Origin: G965216695 sp965216695
GTDB taxonomy: Bacteria; Pseudomonadota; Gammaproteobacteria; Pseudomonadales; Azotimanducaceae
DNA: 64,000 nucleotides
Assembly (NCBI GenBank): GCA_965216695.1
Contig: OZ244212.1
Coordinates: 1,178,001 to 1,242,000 of the forward strand
Direction of reading: 5' to 3'
Part shown: in pieces, positions 24,642-33,301 of the stretch
How the letters are laid out: each line of letters starts with the position of its first letter
How positions within the stretch are numbered: position 1 is the stretch's first letter
Position numbers and translations under genes: made by a program
Notes under the pieces: generated by a model
The model's database searches: none
What the model was told of the DNA's origin: nothing
Seen by the model: only the letters and a program-made list of their open reading frames with translations

Positions 24642-27056
24642 ATGAAGTTTTCCCCCGGCCGCACCGGCATCGTTTTTCATCTGTTCAGCCGCGTTTTCGT
24701 CGCAATCGCAGCCATCGCCGTACTTGTACCGATTGTCTATCTGCCCATCTACAAGGAGCGTGTGATCCAGATCGTTGCTAGCCAAGGCGAAACCCTTGCC
24801 AGCACGCTGATCGCCGTGAAGGGCGACGATCTCTATCTCGGTGACTACACGTCGGTTATCGACTACACGCAGAGCGTGCTGAACAACACGCCGGACATTA
24901 CCTCGATACACATCTACAAGCGCGACGCGGACTCCATAGAGATCACTACCGGGAGCTGGCGTTTCACGACCGACTACGTTCCTTTCAACCTCCCTCCTGG
25001 CGACACGAACGTACAGCGCAGCGAGGTCCGGTCACGTTCCAGCTTTGCGTTCACTACCCCAATCGTCATCAGCAATCTGGAATGGGGCGAACTGCAGATC
25101 CGCATTTCCGGCGCCGAGTACGATTCGTTGATGCAGGACTACTACTTCAACTACCTCGTATTCGCCGTCATTATCATCTTCGGCGTGCTGGGGCTGATGT
25201 TGGTGTCGGCGCGCCCGATCGTCGCTCAATTGAACCACCTGCGCGATTCCACGCATCGGCTCGCGGGCGGTGATCTGATGACACGTGCAAAGCCCGGCGG
25301 CATCGGCGAACTGGAAGCGTTGTCTGAATCCTTCAACGTAATGGCTGAGGCGCTGCAGCATCAGACCGACCGCACACAGCAGCTCGCAAGCGTCGTCGAG
25401 GAATCGTCCGAAGGCATTCTGATGTTCGACGGCAACTTTCTACCAATCTTCGAAAACAGGGCCGTTACCGCCATCCTGCGATCGGATGGGCACCAAACAC
25501 CCAGAACGCTGGAGGAAACGCTAAGGCTATGCGGCATCGCACAACCCGCACAGCTGATCGATCGGCTGCAACGCGTCGGTTCGTTGAGCGAAGACTCATC
25601 CATCGTGGTGGGCGAACACAGAATTCATATCGAGCTTCGCGTTCAGGCAATCTCCGCCGGCGGTCAAGACGACACCAACTACGTATTATCGATCAACGAC
25701 ATCAGCGCCCGAAAAGGATTGGAGGAACGACTGAACGAACTGGCGTACTTCGACAAGCTCACCGGCTTGTCCAACCGGCGGCACTTCCTCAGCGCACTGG
25801 ACACAGCTCTGGAGCGAAGCGAAGATTTCATAGTGCTGTTCATGGACCTCGACAACTTCAAGTTCGTAAACGACTCGCTCGGTCACGAAGCCGGTGACCA
25901 TGTGCTGACCATCACGGCCAAACGCCTGGCCCAGTGTCTGCGGGCCGGCGACATTCTGGCACGCCTCGGTGGCGATGAATTCACTGCAATTCTCACCGGT
26001 GATCTCAACGAAGGAGCGTTGCGGGACCTCTGCGATCGAATCATCAAATCCGTATCGGGGTCCATCCGGTACCAGGGCCGCAACATGCAGGTGGGATTGA
26101 GCATGGGCGCGGTACGCGTACCCACCGACGCGGCAACCGTTCCGGAGATCCTCAAGTCGGCCGACATTGCGATGTACCACACCAAGCAGAACGGCAAGAT
26201 GGGGTATTCCCTTTACGAACATCGTATGACAAAGCAGTTCGTTGCTGCGGTCGATGCCGCCGAAATGGCGAAAACGTCACTGGCGAATAAAACGTTGGCG
26301 ATTGCGTATCAACCCATCGTCGACAAGCACGATCAACTCTTCGGCATGGAAGCGCTGGTGCGCTGGCCCGACCACGACGGATCACCGGCAGAACTCGTGC
26401 GCCTTTTGGAAGCCGCCAATAGGATCAGCGAACTGGACCACTGGGTACTCGAGCACGCACTCGCCCAGATGCAAACATGGACGCAGTGGCGCAGCGATCT
26501 AACGATGTCGGTCAATCTTTCCGGGCAAACCGTAAACAGACGCGGCGCCGCCGACACCATCATCCAGCGAATCCGCGAAGCCGCCGTGAACCCTCAACAC
26601 GTACAGCTCGAGGTGACCGAAACCATCTTCATTGCCCACGATCAGACCGCCATCACGAACCTGCGGGCACTCCGCGAGTTCGGCTGCCGAATCGCTCTGG
26701 ACGACTTCGGCCGGGGGTACTCGTCGCTTTCGTACCTGTATGCATTCGACATCGATACGCTGAAAATAGACCGGGAAATCGTGACGCAGGCAGCCAGCAA
26801 CCCGAAGGCGGCAATTCTAGTGGAATCCATATTCGACCTTGCGAGTCAGTTAAACCTGCATACAGTAGCCGAAGGCATCGAAACCGCGCGAGAGGCCGAG
26901 TGGGTCCGATCTATGGGCTGCGACGCGTTGCAGGGCTACTTTTACGGCAAGCCCGTTCCCGCATCAGAGTTCGAGCGCGCCTGGCTCGACCCGAACGGTC
27001 CGGTAGCCGCGCCCGCGTTTAGGCGTATCGACGGTCGGCGCGCCAGCGCCGGGTGA
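24642..27056 (+). CDS. Membrane HAMP-GGDEF-EAL cyclic-di-GMP enzyme
   Basis: About 804 aa. TM1 is near residues 13-36, a periplasmic sensor follows, TM2 is near 165-190, then HAMP, a PAS-like region, GGDEF and EAL. The cyclase motif is an intact GGDEF (ARLGGDEFTA) with an RAGD inhibitory site five residues before it. The phosphodiesterase domain keeps EALVRW, VTETIF, DDFGRGYSSL and AEGIE, so both activities may be real. The ATG at 24642 gives the natural N-terminus; an upstream in-frame start at 24546 overlaps the divergent promoter region. Its gene neighbour, a periplasmic binding protein, is a plausible ligand supplier to the sensor, in the way YfiR partners YfiN. Confidence 0.9.
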   Translation: MKFSPGRTGIVFHLFSRVFVAIAAIAVLVPIVYLPIYKERVIQIVASQGETLASTLIAVKGDDLYLGDYTSVIDYTQSVLNNTPDITSIHIYKRDADSIEITTGSWRFTTDYVPFNLPPGDTNVQRSEVRSRSSFAFTTPIVISNLEWGELQIRISGAEYDSLMQDYYFNYLVFAVIIIFGVLGLMLVSARPIVAQLNHLRDSTHRLAGGDLMTRAKPGGIGELEALSESFNVMAEALQHQTDRTQQLASVVEESSEGILMFDGNFLPIFENRAVTAILRSDGHQTPRTLEETLRLCGIAQPAQLIDRLQRVGSLSEDSSIVVGEHRIHIELRVQAISAGGQDDTNYVLSINDISARKGLEERLNELAYFDKLTGLSNRRHFLSALDTALERSEDFIVLFMDLDNFKFVNDSLGHEAGDHVLTITAKRLAQCLRAGDILARLGGDEFTAILTGDLNEGALRDLCDRIIKSVSGSIRYQGRNMQVGLSMGAVRVPTDAATVPEILKSADIAMYHTKQNGKMGYSLYEHRMTKQFVAAVDAAEMAKTSLANKTLAIAYQPIVDKHDQLFGMEALVRWPDHDGSPAELVRLLEAANRISELDHWVLEHALAQMQTWTQWRSDLTMSVNLSGQTVNRRGAADTIIQRIREAAVNPQHVQLEVTETIFIAHDQTAITNLRALREFGCRIALDDFGRGYSSLSYLYAFDIDTLKIDREIVTQAASNPKAAILVESIFDLASQLNLHTVAEGIETAREAEWVRSMGCDALQGYFYGKPVPASEFERAWLDPNGPVAAPAFRRIDGRRASAG

Positions 27057-27076
27057 GCCTCAGTCCAACGCGCCAG

Positions 27077-28153
27077 TCATTCGGTAATTCTCGCGCGTAC
27101 TGGAATCCGTATCTCCGGGTGTTCGTCGTCGTCGGTCTTCAGCACCACCACGCCCGCAAATTCGCCAGCGGCCGCCGAAGGGCTCAGCCAAGCCCGCACG
27201 CCGAACGTATCAGCCGCATCGCCTTCCGGATCCACCTCCACGGTCAGATCCGGCACATCGGTGACTACGTCCACAATGCGCATCGTTCCCTGCCGGCGGC
27301 TGATGGTTGCACGCTGCACCAGGAATGGCGCGGCGTTCGGATTGTCGAGATCCCGGCGCTTCACCGTTCCAAACGTCAACGCGTCAGGCGTGACGTGTAC
27401 ATCGGTTTTCACCAACACGTTTACACCGATGCCTATGCGTGGGCGCGCGGCACTGTCGGTGTGCACTACCAGTTGCTCACGATAACGCCCGGGAGCCACG
27501 TCGCCTTTGGATCGAATCAACAGCCGATACCGTTGGCCGTCTTCCACCGCCTCCACATCTGCTGTAAACGTGTCGCCGCGCACGTCGAGTGTGCCAATGC
27601 CCAACGGGGTGTCGGTATTGTTTTCAATGATCAGCTCCCGCGCAACAACGTCGCCCTGGAACGCGCTCAGAAACGCCATCGGTCGCGGTAGTACATCCAC
27701 CGGCGCAAATATGGTGCCCTGAACAATCAGCCGAATCGTATCGCGCACGGGATCGTTCGTGGTGAGCACCGCGATGCCTTCCATGTCGCCGACCACGTTG
27801 GTCGTATCCCAGTCCACATAGAGTGGCGCCCGCTCACCCGGTTCAGTGGTCTGCTTAACGCGCACCCGCATCCCAGGAATCGACACGTTGACGCTGCGCA
27901 CCACGAGGGGTACATCACCCAGATTGGCGAGTTCGAACGCCTCGGTGACCGTTGTTCCCTGCGCCACCCGTCCAACCTGTGCTTGTTCACGATCGAGCAC
28001 CGCGCGCGGTGTGGAGGCAACTGCATCTGTCTGCGGCGCTTCCTCGTTCACCTGCTCGGGCCCCGCGGTTGTGCACGACGCACAGAGCAGCACCACGAAC
28101 ACATACCAGAGGCCCCGCGCCAGGAACCGGGTCGAGTTTAGATGATCGTTCAT
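27077..28153 (-). CDS. Lipoprotein with HYDIN/DUF1573-like Ig repeats
   Basis: A 358-residue lipoprotein: the signal peptide ends in the lipobox LCASC. The mature part is beta-rich with repeats of the form NLGDVPLVVRSV, NDPVRDTIRL, NNTDTPLGIG and TDDDEHPEIR that match the Ig-like pattern of DUF1573/HYDIN domains; about three modules fit. Such domains are usually adhesive or structural at the envelope. No enzymatic motif is seen. It ends 20 bases beyond the GGDEF/EAL stop, in the opposite direction. Confidence 0.65.
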   Translation of the reverse strand: MNDHLNSTRFLARGLWYVFVVLLCASCTTAGPEQVNEEAPQTDAVASTPRAVLDREQAQVGRVAQGTTVTEAFELANLGDVPLVVRSVNVSIPGMRVRVKQTTEPGERAPLYVDWDTTNVVGDMEGIAVLTTNDPVRDTIRLIVQGTIFAPVDVLPRPMAFLSAFQGDVVARELIIENNTDTPLGIGTLDVRGDTFTADVEAVEDGQRYRLLIRSKGDVAPGRYREQLVVHTDSAARPRIGIGVNVLVKTDVHVTPDALTFGTVKRRDLDNPNAAPFLVQRATISRRQGTMRIVDVVTDVPDLTVEVDPEGDAADTFGVRAWLSPSAAAGEFAGVVVLKTDDDEHPEIRIPVRARITE

Positions 28154-28192
28154 ATCACTCCGAAAGCGTACGAATAACCGTGGCTCAAAACA

Positions 28193-28222
28193 AAAGAGGC
28201 TGCAATCGCTTGCAGCCTCTTT
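28193..28222 (-). terminator. Intrinsic terminator after the gene at 28269-29189
   Basis: A perfect 12-bp stem AAGAGGCTGCAA/TTGCAGCCTCTT with loop TCGC. On the minus strand it is followed by TTTGTTTT, so it ends transcription of the exported protein before the next lipoprotein gene. Confidence 0.85.
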
Positions 28223-28268
28223 CTACGCTTGTTGACGGACTCGTCAAACGAATCCGGTCACACTACGT

Positions 28269-29189
28269 TCACTCGACTTCGTAGAAGCGCAGTTGCGCGA
28301 GCCGAAGGCCGTTGTTGTCGTAGTTCCAGAACCAGTCTTCGGTGTCGCCAGCGAAAAGCGCAATACGCGTCAGGGTGACTGCTTCCGGATCAGCAACCAA
28401 ATCACCGTCGTCGTCGCAGATCCAGTTGCCACTACCATCCTGCGTCAAATCGACGTCGCAGATGTACGCCAGCAACGACGTGAGTTCCTGTGTCACATCC
28501 GTAAAGAGCGACTTGCCCTTGTCACGCGTCAGTATTGTGTTCTCCAACGAACACGTGAGGTATCCATCGTCGCCATCCGTTGTGTCGAAATCAACGGTCG
28601 CGCACGTCGTCATCATCGCTTCGCCGCCGGGCTTGCCCAATGCTCGTGCCCATACTTGGTAATGGGCCACCGGATTCGCCGGGTCACACTCGATGAATTC
28701 TTCCGCACCATCGGCGTCCAGGTTCGTGTTGCATGGCAGCTCGAACACCGCGCCTTCCTTCCGGTCGACCATCGGAACCAGTTCATCATTGTCGTTAAAT
28801 TCCCAGCGGTTCCAGGTTTCGTCGAACGAATCGTCGCACCCGTAGGCTAGGTCGAAACCGTTGCCGTCACAAACGCGGAAGTCGTCGCCTGGTGTCAGCC
28901 AGATCTTGCTGTCAACGATCGCTGTACCCGGCTCAACCGAACCGTCGTCGTTCACTTGGACAGACTTGTTACCGGTTTTCGTGGATTTCAGCGGTACGAA
29001 GATCGTGTGCCGATTGGAGCCGGTCATGTCGGCTTTCTTCGCCTTCTCGACACCGATGATGTTCAGGTTGTAGTGCGGCCCACTCGGTGCGCCGTTTCCG
29101 TTTCCATCTTTACCCGCAAACGCGGCCAGTGGCAGCGCGAGCAGGCTCATGGCTATTGGGCCCAGCCATTTCTTGGACATAGTCAACAT
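28269..29189 (-). CDS. Exported acidic protein of unknown function
   Basis: A 306-residue exported protein with signal peptide MLTMSKKWLGPIAMSLLALP, cleaved near AAFAG. The mature part opens GPHYNLNIIGVEKAKKADM, a sequence type I recall from uncharacterised secreted proteins. It has at least eight Cys and many Asp runs (DDFRVCDGNGFDLAYGCDD), suggesting disulphides and calcium binding. Strong AAGGAGGGG lies before the ATG, overlapping the palindrome AGGGGAGTCCCCT. A good sigma-70 promoter and a strong terminator make it a monocistronic, probably well-expressed gene. Confidence 0.7.
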   Translation of the reverse strand: MLTMSKKWLGPIAMSLLALPLAAFAGKDGNGNGAPSGPHYNLNIIGVEKAKKADMTGSNRHTIFVPLKSTKTGNKSVQVNDDGSVEPGTAIVDSKIWLTPGDDFRVCDGNGFDLAYGCDDSFDETWNRWEFNDNDELVPMVDRKEGAVFELPCNTNLDADGAEEFIECDPANPVAHYQVWARALGKPGGEAMMTTCATVDFDTTDGDDGYLTCSLENTILTRDKGKSLFTDVTQELTSLLAYICDVDLTQDGSGNWICDDDGDLVADPEAVTLTRIALFAGDTEDWFWNYDNNGLRLAQLRFYEVE

Positions 29190-29283
29190 AGGGGAGTCCC
29201 CTCCTTACGTTATTAGGTTGAACGTTGAGTTCACTCTCTCCGGCACCCGTTCCAAGCGGTCCGTTGCGAACGCGCGGCGCCTC

Positions 29284-29312
29284 TATCTACAGCGTTGTCG
29301 ATGCGCTGACAA
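29284..29312 (-). promoter_or_regulatory. Sigma-70 promoter of the exported acidic protein gene
   Basis: On the minus strand, -35 TTGTCA (29307-29312) and -10 TAGATA (29284-29289) are separated by 17 bases. The predicted 5' leader is about 88 bases. The rest of 29190-29520 shows no gene or other clear signal. Confidence 0.7.
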
Positions 29313-29520
29313 TTTTGTTCTGTCTCGACATCCTAGTTGTCCGAACGATGTCGAACAACACGATACAGGCTAACAATTACAATCTACTAAAAACTCGACC
29401 CGGTTCGCTTTTTGGGGTGCGAAGCGGTGCGGATGCTACCGACGCGACAGTCCCAGCGCGTTAACACAAGTCAATTCGGACACCGCCGAGTTATCTCAGG
29501 GACGCCCCCTGTACACCCCA

Positions 29521-30180
29521 CTAGGTCGCAGGCCGACGCTTCACATAAAGCACGCTCGGTTCCACGATATTCAGGCGCAGCGGATGGCCCGGCGGAATGC
29601 GAATCCAGGAATATACCGGCATCTCAAAGGTCTGCAACCACTGCCACCGTACCGCACCCTGCAGAACAAGCGCCTCGTAGCCGTCACATGCTCCGGGGAA
29701 CACCACCCGCTCACCCGCGGCGGAACGTACGCTCCACACGCGTTCGCGGCCATGCGCGTGCAACAGACGGCTCGTCCAGCCGACCGCCGGTGGCGACCAG
29801 TTCAGCGCCTCCACCAGATGACGGGCATCGTCGGTGGCCATCTGGCGGAGCTTCACGAATATCAGGCAGCCGGGCTCGCTGAAGGGCGTGTGATGCGAAC
29901 CCGGCGGGTTGCGCACATATGTGCCCGCGGGATAGCGCCCGTGCTCATCTGCAAACTCGCCCTCCAGCACGATGTATTCTTCACCCAGAGGATGACCATG
30001 CGGCGGGAACGCAGACCCAGCCGCATAGCGCACCAGGCTTGTTGCCACCGCCACCTCGCCACCCACGCGGTCGAGCTTTACGCGTTCCACACCGGGTTGC
30101 GGTGAGGCTTCCCAGACGAACTCGTCCGGCAACAACCACGCCGCCTGATCGAGGTCTGCGCGCACCCGCTCGTCGTTCAT
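29521..30180 (-). CDS. ChrR-like cupin protein
   Basis: A 219-residue cupin-fold protein. The metal motif is HGHPLGEE followed by EGEF, and the second strand carries GSHH, as in the C-terminal domain of ChrR-type anti-sigma factors, but the zinc-finger domain is absent. It starts at the ATG at 30180, overlapping the stop of the upstream acyl-CoA dehydrogenase in an ATGA, so the two are coupled. An enzyme acting on, or protecting, the dehydrogenase's product is possible; the function is inferred. Opposite-strand long frames here are shadows. Confidence 0.75.
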   Translation of the reverse strand: MNDERVRADLDQAAWLLPDEFVWEASPQPGVERVKLDRVGGEVAVATSLVRYAAGSAFPPHGHPLGEEYIVLEGEFADEHGRYPAGTYVRNPPGSHHTPFSEPGCLIFVKLRQMATDDARHLVEALNWSPPAVGWTSRLLHAHGRERVWSVRSAAGERVVFPGACDGYEALVLQGAVRWQWLQTFEMPVYSWIRIPPGHPLRLNIVEPSVLYVKRRPAT

Positions 30181-31319
30181 ATCATTACGCCGGGTCGAAC
30201 GGCATTCCCCAGCAGGAACGCGCCCGCGGTTTGAAAATGATTCATACGTGCCTGCACATGCTGCGTCATTACATGCATGTCCTGAAACCGCCGGTGTATC
30301 GGATGCTGCCGATAGATACCGCTCGAGCCAACCAGCGTGTAGGCCGCGTCCAGCACCGCGGCCGCTTCCCGCATCACATGGGTGCCTGCGAGCCTCAGCG
30401 CCACACGATGTTCTTCGTTCGCCCGTTCGTGCCCCGTAACCGCTTGCCACACGGCCTCCACCGAATCGTACAGATAGGCGTTGGCGGCTCGCCACCGGGC
30501 TTCCGCTCGACCGGCCCGCGCCTGGGCGTCCGGGTCGTCACGCAACGCACTGCCCGAATAGATGGGCGTCTTGTCACTCCCAACAGCGAGGGCGTCGTTC
30601 AATGCCGCCCGCGCGACCCCCAGCGAAACCGCCGCAAACGCGGCGGCAAACACGAGTCCGAGGGGAATACGTACCACCGGAAGATCCACACGCGCAGGCC
30701 GGCGCAGGTCGGCAACGTAGTACGAGGGTAACTGCAAACCTGGAAGTGAAAACTCGAAACTGCCGGTGCCGCGCAGACCCTGAACCTTCCAGGTGTCGTG
30801 AAACGTGGTCTGCGCCTGGGGCCAGAACCCAACCCGCCAGGCACCAGGGTCGTCCGTATCGTCTGCGAGCTGTACCGCACCCGTCATCCACGTGGCATGC
30901 TGACAGCCACTCGAAAATCCCCAGCGGCCGGTCAGCAGGTACCCTTCCGGCGCAGCTGCGAGCTTCGCGTCCAATGGTGGTCCGTTGGCAAGCGCAGCGT
31001 GTGGGTCCTGCCACATGGCCGAGAGTACGTCGTCTTCCAGCCAAAGGCTCGACGTGGCGATCACAGCCGACTGTGCCACGCACCAGGCCGTACTCGCATC
31101 GGCCGCGGCGAGCGCTTGGACAGTGCGGCAGAATGCCGGGAGCCCGGTTGCCTGACCGCCCAGCGCAACAGGCAACAACGTCCGGAACATTCCCGCCTTA
31201 TGCAACGCACTGATCACCGGGTCCGTGAGGCAGCGCTTGGCGTCGATCAGCGCGGCCTGTTCCGACAACAGCGGCGCCATCCGCGCCGCCGCGCGTTCGA
31301 GCGCATCATCGCCAACCAT
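30177..31319 (-). CDS. Acyl-CoA dehydrogenase-fold flavoprotein (group D monooxygenase-like)
   Basis: A 380-residue protein from the ATG at 31319. The arrangement fits the acyl-CoA dehydrogenase fold as used by two-component flavin monooxygenases (HpaB/pigment-production hydroxylase type): helical N-terminal domain, GGQATGL motif, middle beta domain (GRWGFSSGCQHATW), and C-terminal helices with GSSGIY. The usual catalytic Glu base of dehydrogenases is not apparent in the C-terminal region, which supports an oxygenase over a dehydrogenase. No reductase gene is adjacent. The gene is coupled to the downstream cupin and divergent from the hydrolase at 31421. Confidence 0.75.
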   Translation of the reverse strand: MVGDDALERAAARMAPLLSEQAALIDAKRCLTDPVISALHKAGMFRTLLPVALGGQATGLPAFCRTVQALAAADASTAWCVAQSAVIATSSLWLEDDVLSAMWQDPHAALANGPPLDAKLAAAPEGYLLTGRWGFSSGCQHATWMTGAVQLADDTDDPGAWRVGFWPQAQTTFHDTWKVQGLRGTGSFEFSLPGLQLPSYYVADLRRPARVDLPVVRIPLGLVFAAAFAAVSLGVARAALNDALAVGSDKTPIYSGSALRDDPDAQARAGRAEARWRAANAYLYDSVEAVWQAVTGHERANEEHRVALRLAGTHVMREAAAVLDAAYTLVGSSGIYRQHPIHRRFQDMHVMTQHVQARMNHFQTAGAFLLGNAVRPGVMI

Positions 31320-31420
31320 CGCTGCCGAATCGTTCGCGGGTGCTGCCAAACTGCCCGTCCGTCGTGGCCTTAACCGCCCGCAAGCTATGGTAAATTGCGG
31401 GCTTTTACAACAAACCACCC

Positions 31421-32395
31421 ATGACCAAACCGTTCTGGTTCGAGCGGGCATTGGCTGCACCGTCCGAGCCTGGCGACGTGCGCGTTGCCAACGCCAACAT
31501 CCACTATCGCACCTGGGGCAACGTGGGCAAACCCGGCCTGGTGTTGATCCACGGCAGTAACGCGCACCTGGAATGGTGGCGATTCGTCGCGCCATTTCTT
31601 GCCGACCAGTTTCGCGTTGCCGCCCTCGACAGCTCCGGCAACGGCAACAGCGACTGGCGCGAGCGCTACGAAGCCGGGGTACTCGCCGAGGAAGTGTGGG
31701 CCGTATGCGACGCCGCCGGGTTGGGCGCGTCGCCGTTCGTCGTGGGCCACAGCTTCGGCGGGTTTGTTGCGCTGGAAACCGCGCATCGCTACGGCGACGC
31801 GTTGGGCGGCGTGCTATTCGTGGACTACACCACCGCACCGCCCGAGCAGAACGTGGAGTGGGGGCTGCGGGTGGAACGCGAAGGCGTCGAACCGAAACGT
31901 AAACTTCGTACGTACCCGGATAGGGATGCCGCACTCGAGCGGTTCCGGCTGATTCCCGAGCAACCCGACCGCTATCCGGACGTAACCCGCTACATCGCCG
32001 AACAGAGTCTCAAACCCGTCGAGGGAGGCTGGACCTGGAAATTCGATCCAGGGCTTTTCGACTACCTGGAGATGGGTGTGGACCAGCGCGACAAGTTCGC
32101 GCGTCTCGCCTGTCGGTCGGCCGTGCTGTTGGGCGAAGACAGTGACGACGAGGGCGCATTCTTTGCAGATCACATGGCGCAGATCACCGCAGGCACGCTG
32201 CCGATCTTCCACATTCCCGGCACCCACCACCACCTGATGTTCGAGGAACCTCTCGCCGTTGCCGCCGCACTGAAAGGCATTGTGCTCAGCTGGATTGCCG
32301 AAGACGGCCGCCCGGCGATGCACCGTGCGCTTGCTAGCGCACTCACAAAACTACAAGCAAACCATCTTCAACCGGAAGGACACCACCCCCAATGA
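31421..32395 (+). CDS. Alpha/beta hydrolase
   Basis: A 324-residue alpha/beta-fold hydrolase. The oxyanion segment is LIHGSNAHLEWW, the nucleophile elbow is GHSFGG, and a late His lies in IPGTHHHLMF. No signal peptide is seen, so it is cytoplasmic. Ester or C-C bond hydrolysis is possible. The stop overlaps the start of the RraA-family gene in an ATGA, so the pair are one operon and may act on the same compound. Confidence 0.87.
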   Translation: MTKPFWFERALAAPSEPGDVRVANANIHYRTWGNVGKPGLVLIHGSNAHLEWWRFVAPFLADQFRVAALDSSGNGNSDWRERYEAGVLAEEVWAVCDAAGLGASPFVVGHSFGGFVALETAHRYGDALGGVLFVDYTTAPPEQNVEWGLRVEREGVEPKRKLRTYPDRDAALERFRLIPEQPDRYPDVTRYIAEQSLKPVEGGWTWKFDPGLFDYLEMGVDQRDKFARLACRSAVLLGEDSDDEGAFFADHMAQITAGTLPIFHIPGTHHHLMFEEPLAVAAALKGIVLSWIAEDGRPAMHRALASALTKLQANHLQPEGHHPQ

Positions 32396-33099
32396 GCCAG
32401 AAAGACGACGCAGCCCTGGTCGAAACGCTCTCCCGCTTCGACACGCCCACCATATGCAACGCCCTCGAAATTGTGGTTCCGGAACGTAGGGGGCACGGGT
32501 ACACGACCCGACCACTGGTGTGTACGCGCCCGGCGCTCGCGCCCGTGGTCGGCTTTGCGCGAACGGCAACCATCCGGGCATCCACCCCCAGCGAGATCAA
32601 GGGCCAGGAAGCCCGGGCACTGTCCGATGCCTACTATGCCTACATAGACGAAGGCGGCGCCAAACCCAGTGTCGTCGTGATCGAAGACATCGATCCCGAA
32701 CCCGGCTACGGCTCGTTTTGGGGCGAGGTCAACAGCAATATTCACCTGGGATTCGGATGCCGGGCGGTGATAACCAACGGCAGCGTACGCGACATCCCCG
32801 ACATCGCGTCCGGTTTTCAGATGCTTGCGGATCGGATCGGCCCGTCGCACGCGTACGTGCACGTGGTGCAGTTCGGGTGCGGCGTGAACGTTGCCGGTAT
32901 GGATGTAACCGACGGCGATCTGGTGCACGCCGACCAGCACGGCGCGGTGGTAGTGCCGAAAGAAGTCGTCGCCGACATTCCCGCCGCGGTGGAGCAGGTT
33001 GTGAAACGCGAGCGCGTGATTATCGAGGCCGCAAAGGAACGCGGGTTCGACATCGCACGGCTACGCCAGGCCATGGGTGAGGCCGCGGAGATTCATTGA
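32392..33099 (+). CDS. RraA-family protein, aldolase/decarboxylase-like
   Basis: A 235-residue protein of the RraA/4-hydroxy-4-methyl-2-oxoglutarate aldolase family. The signature FWGEVNSNIHLGFGCRAVIT then NGSVRDIPDI matches the metal- and substrate-binding core, including the Arg-Asp pair. In this context a catabolic aldolase is more likely than RNase E inhibition. Translation is coupled to the alpha/beta hydrolase. Confidence 0.85.
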   Translation: MSQKDDAALVETLSRFDTPTICNALEIVVPERRGHGYTTRPLVCTRPALAPVVGFARTATIRASTPSEIKGQEARALSDAYYAYIDEGGAKPSVVVIEDIDPEPGYGSFWGEVNSNIHLGFGCRAVITNGSVRDIPDIASGFQMLADRIGPSHAYVHVVQFGCGVNVAGMDVTDGDLVHADQHGAVVVPKEVVADIPAAVEQVVKRERVIIEAAKERGFDIARLRQAMGEAAEIH

Positions 33100-33246
33100 C
33101 CCCCCAACTGGCGCCTTAGCACTGTTGTCAGGTTCTTTTACGCGTGCACGCCCGCAACCCCCAATTGCGTCAGGATTTATTACATATTTGGATAATTCAC
33201 TCCAATTGTTATCTATAACTAACTGTATTTATTCAAGATATTGAAT

Positions 33247-33263
33247 TTGGTATGAATTCTGCT
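33247..33263 (+). promoter_or_regulatory. Sigma-54-type (-24/-12) promoter
   Basis: TTGGTATGAATTCTGCT has GG at the -24 position and TGC at the -12 position with the right 10-base spacing, matching about 14 of 17 positions of the sigma-54 consensus. The start codon is 38 bases downstream and AGGGGA lies before it. The surrounding 33130-33245 is unusually AT-rich, as expected for an upstream activator region. PEP-CTERM genes are known to be controlled by PrsK/PrsR and sigma-54. Confidence 0.65.
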
Positions 33264-33301
33264 GCTCAACCCCAAACACTAGAACAATCAGGGGAAAATC
33301 C

